Positions 1-7,371 of a stretch of 47,302 nt of DNA are shown in pieces. Location: the NCBI GenBank assembly GCA_004558185.1, contig SFDP01000013.1:1-47302 (forward strand), written 5' to 3'. The DNA is from Lachnospiraceae bacterium. Lineage in GTDB: Bacteria > Bacillota > Clostridia > Lachnospirales > Lachnospiraceae. Both the position numbers and the translations under genes were made by a program. The notes beneath the pieces were generated by a model. The model did not search any database, had not been told where the DNA came from, and saw only the letters and a program-made list of their open reading frames with translations. The first letter of the stretch is position 1. Each line of letters opens with the position of its first letter.

Positions 1-134
1 ATCTAAGCGTGAAGCCCCCCTCAAGATGAGATATCCCGAATAAGACCCCTTGAAGACGACAAGGTAGATAGGCTTAAGGTGTAAGTGCAGTAATGTACTA
101 AGCTGATAAGTACTAATCGGTCGAGAGCTTATCC
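1..134 (+). rRNA. 23S ribosomal RNA, 3' end (partial)
   Basis: The window opens inside a 23S rRNA gene. The stretch around 104-134, with GATAAGTACTAATCGGTCGA followed by GAGCTTATCC, is the conserved 3' end of Firmicutes 23S rRNA, so the gene reads on the + strand and ends at about 134. Only the last 130 or so bases are present. No 5S rRNA-like sequence follows before the terminator at 245-272, so the usual 16S-23S-5S order is not seen here. The exact mature 3' end cannot be fixed without alignment. Confidence 0.93.
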
Positions 135-244
135 AACGGGTAAGGAGGCTGTACAGGAAAAGGAAGTAGTACAGCAGACAGGTGTTTAACAACAGACAGT
201 TAAGGCTTAGAAGATGTATTCGGTTTTGAGGGTACTTACCCCTG

Positions 245-272
245 AGCTCTGTCCTGTGGGACAGAGCTTTTT
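245..272 (+). terminator. rRNA operon terminator
   Basis: A perfect 10-bp stem, AGCTCTGTCC with GGACAGAGCT around a TGTG loop, runs straight into a T-rich tract (TTTTTGTC). It sits about 110 nt after the 23S 3' end and most likely ends the rRNA transcript. Confidence 0.9.
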
Positions 273-406
273 GTCTTGTCAAGCAAATTGCTGAACAAGA
301 GAAGGGGATAACAGTAAATGATTGAATAACTCATGTTAAAATGCGGGAAGCTGCCTTTTTGTCTTAGAGTGTAACATTTAATTTATCTAAATTAAAGAAA
401 ATAGGT

Positions 407-434
407 TTGCTTAAAAAAGGAAATATGTTATAAT
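407..434 (+). promoter_or_regulatory. Sigma-A type promoter of cheV
   Basis: TTGCTT (407-412) and a perfect TATAAT (429-434) are separated by 16 bp, in an AT-rich stretch 72 bp before the cheV start. No sigma-28 motility promoter is seen, so the gene is probably transcribed by the housekeeping polymerase. Confidence 0.65.
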
Positions 435-505
435 GTGGCTATAAATATAGAAATGGGATGAGATAATTATTGTCAGCCCAGGGAATAAGCTAAAGAGGTG
501 ATGGT

Positions 506-1405
506 ATGGATACAAAGATTCTTTTGGAAAATGGAACCAATGAGCTTGAGGTTTTAGAGTTCTTATTGGATGGAAACTCTTATGGGATAAATGTGGCTAA
601 GATCAGAGAGATTATTCCTTATCAGAATGTTACCCCGGTGCCTAATGCTCATCCAAGTATCGAAGGAATTTTTATGCCCCGTGATACAATGATAACTGCA
701 ATCGACTTGAAGAATTGTCTGCAGCGAGGTACCTCTGAAGCGAGTGGATTCTTCATCATTACGAATTTTAATAAACTTGACATCGCCTTTCATGTGGATG
801 AGGTTTTGGGAATACACAGGGTATCCTGGGGCGATATTATTAAGCCTAATGCAACCGTATCTACTACAGAAGAAGGGGTATCCACCGGTATCATTAAGCG
901 GAATGATAAGCTAATTATCATTCTTGATTTTGAAAAGATTGTAACGGATATTAATCCTGAAACAGGACTTAAGGTAACAGAGATTGATGCACTGGGTGAC
1001 CGTGATCGTAATGATATTCCGATTCTGATTGCAGAAGACTCTGTTCTATTGAATAAGCTGATCGTAGATTCATTAAAGAAGGCAGGATACGTTAATTTGA
1101 TTCATACGGAGAATGGCGAAGAAGCATGGAATGTCATTCTTGAATGTAAGAAGCATGGTGATTTACAGGAGCACGTTCAGTGTGTAATAACGGATATCGA
1201 GATGCCAATTATGGATGGACATCGTCTGACTAAATTAATTAAAGAAGATGAAGAAACTCAAAATATTCCTGTTGTAATCTTTTCCTCTTTGGTGAATGAG
1301 GAGATGAAGAGAAAGGGTGAAGCTTTGGGGGCAGATGCTCAATTATCCAAACCGGAAATTGGTAATTTGGTGAAAGAAATTGACAGATTAGTGCTTGAAA
1401 AGTAG
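506..1405 (+). CDS. cheV: Chemotaxis protein CheV (CheW domain plus receiver)
   Basis: CheV proteins couple chemoreceptors to CheA and use a phosphorylatable receiver domain for adaptation. Residues about 14-155 form the CheW-like scaffold (FLLDGNSYGINVAKIREII). Residues about 171-297 form the receiver: the acidic pocket is E177/D178, the phosphoacceptor is D230 in ITDIEMPIMDG, and the conserved lysine is K282 in LSKPE. The length of 299 aa is normal. The start at 506 follows an AGAGGTGATGGT ribosome site. It has its own promoter and a strong terminator at 1425-1451, so it is monocistronic. It lies beside the rRNA operon with no other che or fli genes, except that the protein at 2270-4177 carries FliM-like motifs. 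Confidence 0.93.
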   Translation: MDTKILLENGTNELEVLEFLLDGNSYGINVAKIREIIPYQNVTPVPNAHPSIEGIFMPRDTMITAIDLKNCLQRGTSEASGFFIITNFNKLDIAFHVDEVLGIHRVSWGDIIKPNATVSTTEEGVSTGIIKRNDKLIIILDFEKIVTDINPETGLKVTEIDALGDRDRNDIPILIAEDSVLLNKLIVDSLKKAGYVNLIHTENGEEAWNVILECKKHGDLQEHVQCVITDIEMPIMDGHRLTKLIKEDEETQNIPVVIFSSLVNEEMKRKGEALGADAQLSKPEIGNLVKEIDRLVLEK

Positions 1406-1424
1406 GAAGCTGGAATAAGGATGT

Positions 1425-1451
1425 AAGGCAGGGAGCTCTTCCCTGCCTTTT
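1425..1451 (+). terminator. Terminator after cheV
   Basis: AGGCAGGGA and TCCCTGCCT form a 9-bp stem around GCTCT and lead into TTTTC. It separates cheV from the gene at 1502. Confidence 0.85.
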
Positions 1452-1501
1452 CTTTGCTGATAACGTATAGGAGTTCAGGTAAGATATGGGAGTAATGGTT
1501 T

Positions 1502-2215
1502 ATGAAACTGCAATCAGTATTAGCTGAAACAGATTTGATTCTTATAGGCTTAGGTGAAGCCTTTCAGGAGACCTTTTCTGGATTGGAGATAGGAAAAGAG
1601 CTAAAGGATACTATATTTGAGGAATTTGCCAGAATGCAATATTTAGATAACCAGAGGAAAGGTAAGATTGATCATGCCTATGATATACTGGCAGAGCTTT
1701 TGAAAAATAAGAATTATTTTTTGGTAACCCTATGTAATGATGATCGAATCTATAGAGCCGCTTTGGACAGGGAAAGAATTGTTGCTCCTTGTGGGAGCTA
1801 CCATACATTGCAATGTGAGGAGGTCTGCACAGAGGAAATTTATCAGGCTGAGATTTATCTGCCGGAAATTAAAAGGAAAGAAGAGCCATGTTGTCCCCAT
1901 TGTGGGAAAAAACTGGTGATGAACCATATAGGTGTTTCTAAATACAGCGAAGAAGGTTATTTGGCACAATGGAATTCTTATACAAACTGGCTGCAATCCA
2001 GCTTAAATAAGCGTATTATTGTTCTAGAGCTGGGAGTTGGGGTGAAATATCCGTCAGTGTTTCGGTGGCCTGCAGAAAGGATCGTTTTTCTCAATCAGAA
2101 AGCAAAATTAATCAGAGTAAATGCAGATCTGCCTTATCTTCCAGAAGAAATTAGGGATAAAGGCTATTCTATTCAGGAAGATCCGGTAATATTCCTGCTA
2201 AATCAAATTGTATAA
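1502..2215 (+). CDS. Divergent sirtuin-like protein, catalytic His apparently replaced
   Basis: The 237-aa protein shows the order of elements expected of a Sir2 fold, much diverged. An N-terminal ILIGLGEAF stands where Sir2 has its GAGIS glycine loop. VTLCNDDRIYRAALDRE resembles the VTQNIDGLH region, and PCGSYHTLQC (96-105) resembles the HGS segment. A four-cysteine zinc site is plausible from C105, C109, C131 and C134. IIVLELGVGVKYPSVF resembles the GTSL-V-P segment, with AKLIRVNAD after it. In canonical sirtuins the residue before GS is part of an HG pair holding the catalytic histidine; here it is C97-G98. The sirtuin assignment is my inference from motif order. If right, the protein may bind NAD-like ligands or peptides without deacetylating. 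It has no obvious promoter, lies between cheV and an acidic membrane protein, and has a spacing of 54 bp to the latter. Confidence 0.6.
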   Translation: MKLQSVLAETDLILIGLGEAFQETFSGLEIGKELKDTIFEEFARMQYLDNQRKGKIDHAYDILAELLKNKNYFLVTLCNDDRIYRAALDRERIVAPCGSYHTLQCEEVCTEEIYQAEIYLPEIKRKEEPCCPHCGKKLVMNHIGVSKYSEEGYLAQWNSYTNWLQSSLNKRIIVLELGVGVKYPSVFRWPAERIVFLNQKAKLIRVNADLPYLPEEIRDKGYSIQEDPVIFLLNQIV

Positions 2216-2269
2216 AAGGTAAGAGTATGGTAAACTAATCAATAAAGAAATCTTTGCGGAGGAAAGAAG

Positions 2270-4177
2270 ATGAAATCAAATGAAGAATATTTGGACGAGC
2301 TGCTGAAAGCAATGGAACCTGATGGAAATAAAGCATCCTTTGATGAAAGTCCGCAGGGAAGCGTGCCAGAGGAGGATACTCAGACAGAGAAGAATACCCA
2401 AATAGCAGAGGATACTCAGGAAGATAATATTCAGAAAGAGGAAGAGCAAGAGCCTGCATGGGAAGAGGAAATGCCTCAGGCAGAAAATGAAGGTGAAGGG
2501 TTTATCCAACAGGGGGTTCAGGAAGAAGAGGAGGTTCAGGCGGCTGAGGTACCAGCGGCTCCCCTTCCGGTAGCTAAGCCAGAGGAGCTGTCTGATCGGA
2601 TGGAAGAAGAAAAGGAAGCTCTTCAGGGCGAAACACAGGGTGCAGAGCCCAGCCAGGCAGGCCCCAAGGAGTTAGCTGCCGGAGGGGAAACGGCGGAGGA
2701 TGATTTATCACCCAATTCTTTAGAACAGCTAATGGCAGAGATTCAGCAGAGCTCTCAGAATTTTGACGGCATTGATTTCCCAGAGGAGGATATTCTGTCT
2801 GAGGAGAGTATTGACGCATTATTGAATGAGGTCAACAATAGTGCCAATACACAGGACACACAGAATATAGCTTCTGTTGAAGAGGAGAAGTTATCTGATT
2901 CGGATTGGGACAATCAGGATGAGCTTTCGGATATAGATGCACTGTTGAATGAGGCAGATAATAACGAAGCAGTGGATAGTGAAGCATTACCTCCGGAAGA
3001 AGAGCAGATATTCAGCATGGAGGATTTGGACTCCCTGTTGGAAGATCGTTCTCCCAATAAGGCTGTACAGCAGGAAGGAAAGAAGAAACGGGGAAAAAAG
3101 GTAAAAAAAGCCTCGAATGACGATTCGATTCAGGAAGTCGATGATACTCAGGAAAAATCCGGAATCGGGAAATTTCTTTCCCTTCTTTTTGAGGAAGAGC
3201 CGGATGAGTTAGACCCTGAAGAAGCAGGGAACATGAATCTTTCCGAAGAAAACAAGGAAATCCTATCTGAATTAGATAAAGAAGGAGCACGGAAGAAAAA
3301 AGTAAAGCCTGCAAAGAAGGGGAAGGAAAAGTCAAAAAAGAAAAAGGATGAACAGAACGCAGAAGAAGGCGGCACAAAGAAGAAGGTAAAAAAGGCGCCT
3401 AAACCTAAAAAAGAGAAAAAGCCAAAGCAGGAAGAAAACAAAGAAGAGCAGCCGCAAGTACAGCAAAAGCCGGAAAAACGTTTGCCTAAGAAGAGAGTCA
3501 TTACAACCACGATTTTTGCTGCCTCTCTGTTAGCCGCTATTTTATTGTTAGAGTTCCTCATTCCACCTATATTTACGCTGACTACCGCAAGGAATGCCTA
3601 CGATCAGGAGGAGTATAAGACTGCATATCAGGAATTCTATGGTGAAAGCCGGGGTGAAGGGGATGAAGAAAGATTTCAGTCTTCCAGAGCAATTATGAAA
3701 ATGCAGACTAACCTTGACAGCTATAACAGCTTTCTCAAAATCGGAGATGAGGTCAAAGCCCTGCATTATCTGATTGAAGGTGTCCATGTAAAGGATGATG
3801 TATATGCCCTTGCAGGAAGCTATGGCGCTACGGCAGAAGTAGATCAGGTATATATGGAGATTCTGGCTACATTAAGTGCTGATTATGGATTGACTGAGGA
3901 AGACGCTTATGCGTTAATTGAAGAAAAAAGTGACTTGGTATATACGAAAAAACTCCAGGCAATTGTATCTGGAACAGAATACGTGGATGATTCGGCAGTA
4001 TCTAAGGAAATTAGTCAGGAAGACAGATTACCGGAAGAGGAAGAAATGTTTCAGACAGTAATGGAGGAAGAAGCGCTTCAGACAGAAGCTGAGGAAGAGC
4101 CAGCTATGCCGTCAGAAGAAGAAATTGTGCCTCAAACAGAAGAAGATGAACAAATACTCCAAATAACAGCAGAGTGA
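2270..4177 (+). CDS. Acidic single-pass membrane protein with FliM-like IDALLNE motifs
   Basis: I do not recognise a named family for this 635-aa protein. Residues 1-265 are very acidic and low in complexity. They carry three spaced copies of one motif: SIDALLNE (180-187), DIDALLNE (221-228) and EDLDSLLED (251-259), with a looser DELLKAME near residue 9. The motif matches the N-terminal EIDALLN peptide by which FliM and FliY bind phosphorylated CheY. Residues 265-405 are lysine-rich, with runs of KKK and PKPKKEKKPK. A single membrane segment lies at about 409-435. A C-terminal domain of about 140 residues contains TPR-like text (ARNAYDQEEYKTAYQEFYGE), followed by an acidic glutamate-rich tail. 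The start follows a GGAGGAAAGAAG ribosome site. Its nearness to cheV suggests a receiver-binding membrane scaffold, which is inference. Confidence 0.75.
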   Translation: MKSNEEYLDELLKAMEPDGNKASFDESPQGSVPEEDTQTEKNTQIAEDTQEDNIQKEEEQEPAWEEEMPQAENEGEGFIQQGVQEEEEVQAAEVPAAPLPVAKPEELSDRMEEEKEALQGETQGAEPSQAGPKELAAGGETAEDDLSPNSLEQLMAEIQQSSQNFDGIDFPEEDILSEESIDALLNEVNNSANTQDTQNIASVEEEKLSDSDWDNQDELSDIDALLNEADNNEAVDSEALPPEEEQIFSMEDLDSLLEDRSPNKAVQQEGKKKRGKKVKKASNDDSIQEVDDTQEKSGIGKFLSLLFEEEPDELDPEEAGNMNLSEENKEILSELDKEGARKKKVKPAKKGKEKSKKKKDEQNAEEGGTKKKVKKAPKPKKEKKPKQEENKEEQPQVQQKPEKRLPKKRVITTTIFAASLLAAILLLEFLIPPIFTLTTARNAYDQEEYKTAYQEFYGESRGEGDEERFQSSRAIMKMQTNLDSYNSFLKIGDEVKALHYLIEGVHVKDDVYALAGSYGATAEVDQVYMEILATLSADYGLTEEDAYALIEEKSDLVYTKKLQAIVSGTEYVDDSAVSKEISQEDRLPEEEEMFQTVMEEEALQTEAEEEPAMPSEEEIVPQTEEDEQILQITAE

Positions 4178-4184
4178 GGAAAAC

Positions 4185-4823
4185 ATGGTAGCGATAATCG
4201 ACTATGATGCAGGCAACATAAAAAGCGTAGAAAAAGCCGTTGCTTTTTTGGGAAAGGAAGCGATCATTACCAGAGAGCCGGAAGAGATAATGAATGCTGA
4301 TCAGGTCATTTTGCCAGGCGTAGGGAACTTTGGTGATGCGATGGAGAAGCTGGAACATTATTCATTGATTCCGGTCATCCATGAAATTGTAGAAAAGAAA
4401 ATCCCCTTTCTTGGAATATGTCTGGGGCTGCAGCTTCTTTTTGAACGGAGTGAAGAATGCCCCGGAGTGGCTGGTCTGGGGATTTTACGGGGAGAAATCA
4501 AGCGTATTCCTCATAGAGAAGGATTGAAGATACCCCATATAGGATGGAATTCTCTTGTCGGTACAGAAAGGGGAAGACTCTTTAGAGGATTACCGAAGGA
4601 GCCTTATGTTTACTTTGTGCACTCTTACTATCTACAGGCTGAGGAAAAGGAAATCGTGACAACAACGACAGAGTATGGCATAACCATACATTCCTCTATC
4701 GAAAAGGATAATGTATTTGCGTGTCAGTTCCACCCGGAGAAGAGCTCAGAAGTAGGTTTGAAAATTTTGGATAACTTTTTAAAACTAAGGCAGGAGGGAA
4801 TGGAATGTATACCAAAAGAATAA
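4185..4823 (+). CDS. hisH: Imidazole glycerol phosphate synthase, glutaminase subunit
   Basis: HisH hydrolyses glutamine and passes ammonia to HisF in histidine synthesis. The triad glutamine-amidotransferase pattern is clear: the nucleophile cysteine lies in FLGICLGLQLLFE and the His-Glu pair in CQFHPEKSS. The N-terminus MVAIIDYDAGNIKSV is typical. The length of 212 aa is normal. It starts 7 bp after the preceding gene and its end overlaps hisF by 19 bp, so the two subunits are translationally coupled. No other his genes are nearby, so the histidine pathway is dispersed in this genome. Confidence 0.97.
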   Translation: MVAIIDYDAGNIKSVEKAVAFLGKEAIITREPEEIMNADQVILPGVGNFGDAMEKLEHYSLIPVIHEIVEKKIPFLGICLGLQLLFERSEECPGVAGLGILRGEIKRIPHREGLKIPHIGWNSLVGTERGRLFRGLPKEPYVYFVHSYYLQAEEKEIVTTTTEYGITIHSSIEKDNVFACQFHPEKSSEVGLKILDNFLKLRQEGMECIPKE

Positions 4824-5566
4824 TTCCCTGTCTTGATGTACATAATGGGCGGGTAGTAAAAGGAGTTAATTTTGTTGAGCTCCAGGATGCAGGAGACCCC
4901 GTTGAAATTGGAGCAGCCTATGACAGAGCAGGTGCAGATGAACTGGTCTTTCTGGATATTACAGCCTCCTCTGATGGGAGACAGACGGTTATAGATATGG
5001 TCAGACGAGTGGCTGAGACCGTCTTTATTCCTTTTACAGTAGGTGGGGGAATACGCTCAATAGAAGATTTCAAGGTTTTGCTCAGAGAAGGGGCGGATAA
5101 AGTTTCTGTCAATTCCTCTGCAATCGACAGGCCGGAAATTATTTCTGAGGCTGCAGATAAGTTTGGCAGCCAGTGTGTAGTTGTAGCTATTGATGCCAAA
5201 AGAAATCCTGAGAGAGGAAGCTTTAGTATTTATAAGCATGGCGGCAGACTGGATACAGGAATAGATGCTGTGGAATGGGCGATAAAAGCAGAGAAGCTGG
5301 GAGCCGGTGAAATTCTACTGACCAGTATGGATGGTGATGGAACGAAAGCGGGCTATGACCTTGAACTGACCAGACAGGTTGCGGATGCAGTCAATATTCC
5401 CGTAATAGCTTCAGGAGGAGCAGGAAGCCTACAAGATTTTAAGGATGCACTTACTATCGGTAAGGCAGATGCGGCTTTGGCTGCATCGCTGTTTCATTAC
5501 AAGGAATTAGAGATTCGCCAGGTTAAGGAATATTTACACAGCCAGGGGATAGCTGTACGTTTGTGA
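4805..5566 (+). CDS. hisF: Imidazole glycerol phosphate synthase, cyclase subunit
   Basis: HisF is a TIM barrel that converts PRFAR and ammonia to imidazole glycerol phosphate and AICAR. The family opening RIIPCLDVHNGRVVKGVNF holds the catalytic aspartate. FTVGGGIRS, VVAIDAKR, LTSMDGDGTKAGYD (second catalytic aspartate) and VIASGGAG are phosphate-binding and active-site strands. The length of 253 aa is normal. The start overlaps hisH, preceded by an AGGAGGGAATGGA ribosome site. Confidence 0.97.
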   Translation: MYTKRIIPCLDVHNGRVVKGVNFVELQDAGDPVEIGAAYDRAGADELVFLDITASSDGRQTVIDMVRRVAETVFIPFTVGGGIRSIEDFKVLLREGADKVSVNSSAIDRPEIISEAADKFGSQCVVVAIDAKRNPERGSFSIYKHGGRLDTGIDAVEWAIKAEKLGAGEILLTSMDGDGTKAGYDLELTRQVADAVNIPVIASGGAGSLQDFKDALTIGKADAALAASLFHYKELEIRQVKEYLHSQGIAVRL

Positions 5567-5705
5567 AAAGAATTTTTCTGCCATAGAGGCAGTCCAGAAT
5601 TGAGCAGGCTGTAAATTAACGGAGCAATTTGCAGAACAGGGGGATACAGCATTTTTCTCCCTCAGATTAAAATCAAATTCAGATGGGATAAAGAGGGAGA
5701 TGTCC

Positions 5706-6386
5706 ATGGCAATGATACAGAATGACTGGCTGCCAGCCCTTCAGCCGGAATTTAAAAAGGAGTATTACAGAGAGTTGTTTCAATTTGTAAAAAATGAGTA
5801 TGGCAGACGGATAGTCTATCCTCCGGCAGAGGATATCTTTAATGCCCTTCATTATACTCCTCTACATTCTGTTAAGGTGGTTTTACTGGGGCAGGATCCA
5901 TATCATAATGAGAACCAAGCCCATGGCCTGAGTTTTTCCGTATTGCCCCAGCAAAGGGAAATTCCTCCTTCTTTGCAAAATATTTATAAGGAGTTGGAGT
6001 CTGATCTGGGTTGCTTTATTCCCAATAACGGCTATTTGAAAAAATGGGCAGATCAGGGAGTCCTTTTATTGAATACGGTGCTGACTGTAAGAGCACATCA
6101 GGCTAATTCTCATCAGGGACATGGCTGGGAACAGTTTACCGATGCGGTAATCAGAACGGTGAATAATCTGGACAGACCGGTGGTGTACTTACTCTGGGGC
6201 AAACCGGCTCAGAACAAGAGTGCTATGCTGACGAATAAAAAGCAAATGGTGCTGAAAGCACCGCATCCCAGTCCATTATCGGCATATCGGGGTTTTTTTG
6301 GATGCAGGCACTTTAGTCAGACCAATGCTTTTTTAGAGAGTTATAAAATTGCACCAATAGATTGGCAAATTGAGAATATCGATTAA
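5706..6386 (+). CDS. ung: Uracil-DNA glycosylase
   Basis: Family 1 UDG removes uracil from DNA to start base-excision repair. The water-activating loop VVLLGQDPYHNENQAHGLSF, the uracil pocket, LLLNTVLTVRAHQANSH and the DNA-intercalating HPSPLSAYRGFFGC loop are all present. The length (about 226 aa) is normal. I prefer the ATG at 5706 over the one at 5700 because the GAGGGAG ribosome site ends at 5699, which leaves six bases to 5706 and none to 5700. A terminator follows at 6403-6436. Confidence 0.97.
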   Translation: MAMIQNDWLPALQPEFKKEYYRELFQFVKNEYGRRIVYPPAEDIFNALHYTPLHSVKVVLLGQDPYHNENQAHGLSFSVLPQQREIPPSLQNIYKELESDLGCFIPNNGYLKKWADQGVLLLNTVLTVRAHQANSHQGHGWEQFTDAVIRTVNNLDRPVVYLLWGKPAQNKSAMLTNKKQMVLKAPHPSPLSAYRGFFGCRHFSQTNAFLESYKIAPIDWQIENID

Positions 6387-6402
6387 AAAGGATAGATAAA
6401 AA

Positions 6403-6436
6403 TCTTGCAAGGTCTTTGCTTTTGCAGGATTTTTTT
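6403..6436 (+). terminator. Terminator after ung
   Basis: AATCTTGCAA and TTTGCAGGATT form an imperfect stem around GGTCTTTGC and run into seven T residues. Confidence 0.8.
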
Positions 6437-6485
6437 ATTTACAGAGCGCTGTGTAACAGCGATTTTGCGTTCTGAACAGTTCCAT
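6430..6485. repeat. Short relative of the 19.2-kb MITE-like repeat
   Basis: CAGCGATTTTGCG (6457-6469), followed at once by GTTCTGAACAGTT, matches the right arm of the repeat at 19228-19368, which has the same 13-mer followed six bases later by GTTCTGAATAGTT. The left part is not recognisable, so this is a solo end or a shorter family member. Only the two sites are seen in this window. Confidence 0.5.
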
Positions 6486-6518
6486 TTGCTTAAAGATAGA
6501 TTTTTTCAAAAAACAGGC

Positions 6519-6575
6519 TTGACAGCAGCCTGAGATGAGAGTAACCTAATATAGTAGTATTAAACAATACTACTA
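6519..6575 (+). promoter_or_regulatory. Promoter region with perfect palindrome ahead of TrmB-type regulator
   Basis: A consensus TTGACA (6519-6524) has a weak -10 candidate 17 bp on (TAACCT, 6542-6547). Just after it lies a perfect inverted repeat, TAGTAGTATT (6552-6561) AAAC AATACTACTA (6566-6575). It is too far from a T-run to be a terminator. Its place over the likely transcription start, ahead of a DNA-binding protein gene, fits an autoregulatory operator. Confidence 0.55.
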
Positions 6576-6645
6576 CAAACCGGACATACAATTCAATGCT
6601 GATCTGGAGCAGATTATCATTAATGACAGGCATATAAAAGGAAAT

Positions 6646-7371
6646 ATGAAAAAAACAGATGTAATTGAAAAGATGATGAGGTTTCATCTTAGTCGGCAGG
6701 AAGCGCTTCTTTATCTCTGTCTGATTGAGCATGGCCAGCTAACCGGTTATGAAGCCAGTAAATTAACGGGGATTTCCAGGTCTAATGTATACGGCTCCCT
6801 GAATGTTCTTGCAGATAAGGGCGCAGCCATGGTACAGGAGGCAGGCGGGCCTACTTATTATATGGCAGTAGAACTGGAGGAATTTATCAACAATCAACTT
6901 AGAAGCCTTGAAGCGGACAAGGAGTATCTGCTGACGCATATGCCCAAAATGATCAGCAGTAAGGAGGGATATCTTACCATACAGGGGGCGGATAACATTC
7001 GGGACAAGGCTTTTAACATGATTCTGGGCTGCCGGATGAGATTATATCTTGCAGCAGCCAAGGAAATTATAGAGCAGCTTAGGCCGGCTCTGGTTGAGGC
7101 GGGAAGCAGGGGGCTTAAGATAGTTATTATCAGTAGTCCGGGGTGTGAGCAACTGGCGACCCATTTCTATGAAGATAAGCCGGAGGAAGGGCAGCTAAGG
7201 CTGATTACAGACTCTACATACGTGTTGACCGGAGAGCTTACAGGAAATAGTACGGATACCTGCCTTTACTCAGGGCAGGAAAACCTGGTTACTGTAATGA
7301 AGGAGGCTCTTCGCAATAAAATAAAGCTGCTGGAAATTGAAGAAAGGAAAAAGGAGAGAGACGATGATTAG
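6646..7371 (+). CDS. TrmB-family transcriptional regulator
   Basis: The N-terminal winged helix is clear at residues about 10-75: LSRQEALLYLCLIEHGQLTG, then SKLTGISRSNVYGSLNVLADKGA, the classical TrmB recognition helix and wing. Residues 75-105 are helical, as in the TrmB dimerisation coil. Residues about 110-235 resemble the phospholipase-D-like effector domain of the family. The length (241 aa) is normal. A palindrome stands upstream at 6552-6575. The stop overlaps the ddh start by eight bases, so it is co-transcribed with ddh and lysA and may control meso-diaminopimelate/lysine metabolism. That role is inferred from position. TrmB proteins are best known as sugar-responsive regulators. Confidence 0.85.
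   Translation: MKKTDVIEKMMRFHLSRQEALLYLCLIEHGQLTGYEASKLTGISRSNVYGSLNVLADKGAAMVQEAGGPTYYMAVELEEFINNQLRSLEADKEYLLTHMPKMISSKEGYLTIQGADNIRDKAFNMILGCRMRLYLAAAKEIIEQLRPALVEAGSRGLKIVIISSPGCEQLATHFYEDKPEEGQLRLITDSTYVLTGELTGNSTDTCLYSGQENLVTVMKEALRNKIKLLEIEERKKERDDD

Larger units (their letters stand above)
135..505. other. rRNA operon tail and cheV leader, no gene seen
   Basis: This stretch between the 23S end and cheV has no convincing coding frame and no 5S rRNA. It holds the rRNA operon terminator (245-272) and, after an AT-rich stretch, the cheV promoter (407-434). A weak direct similarity between CAACAGACAG at 189-198 and nearby CAGCAGACAG suggests spacer repeats only. Nothing else could be supported. 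Confidence 0.6.
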
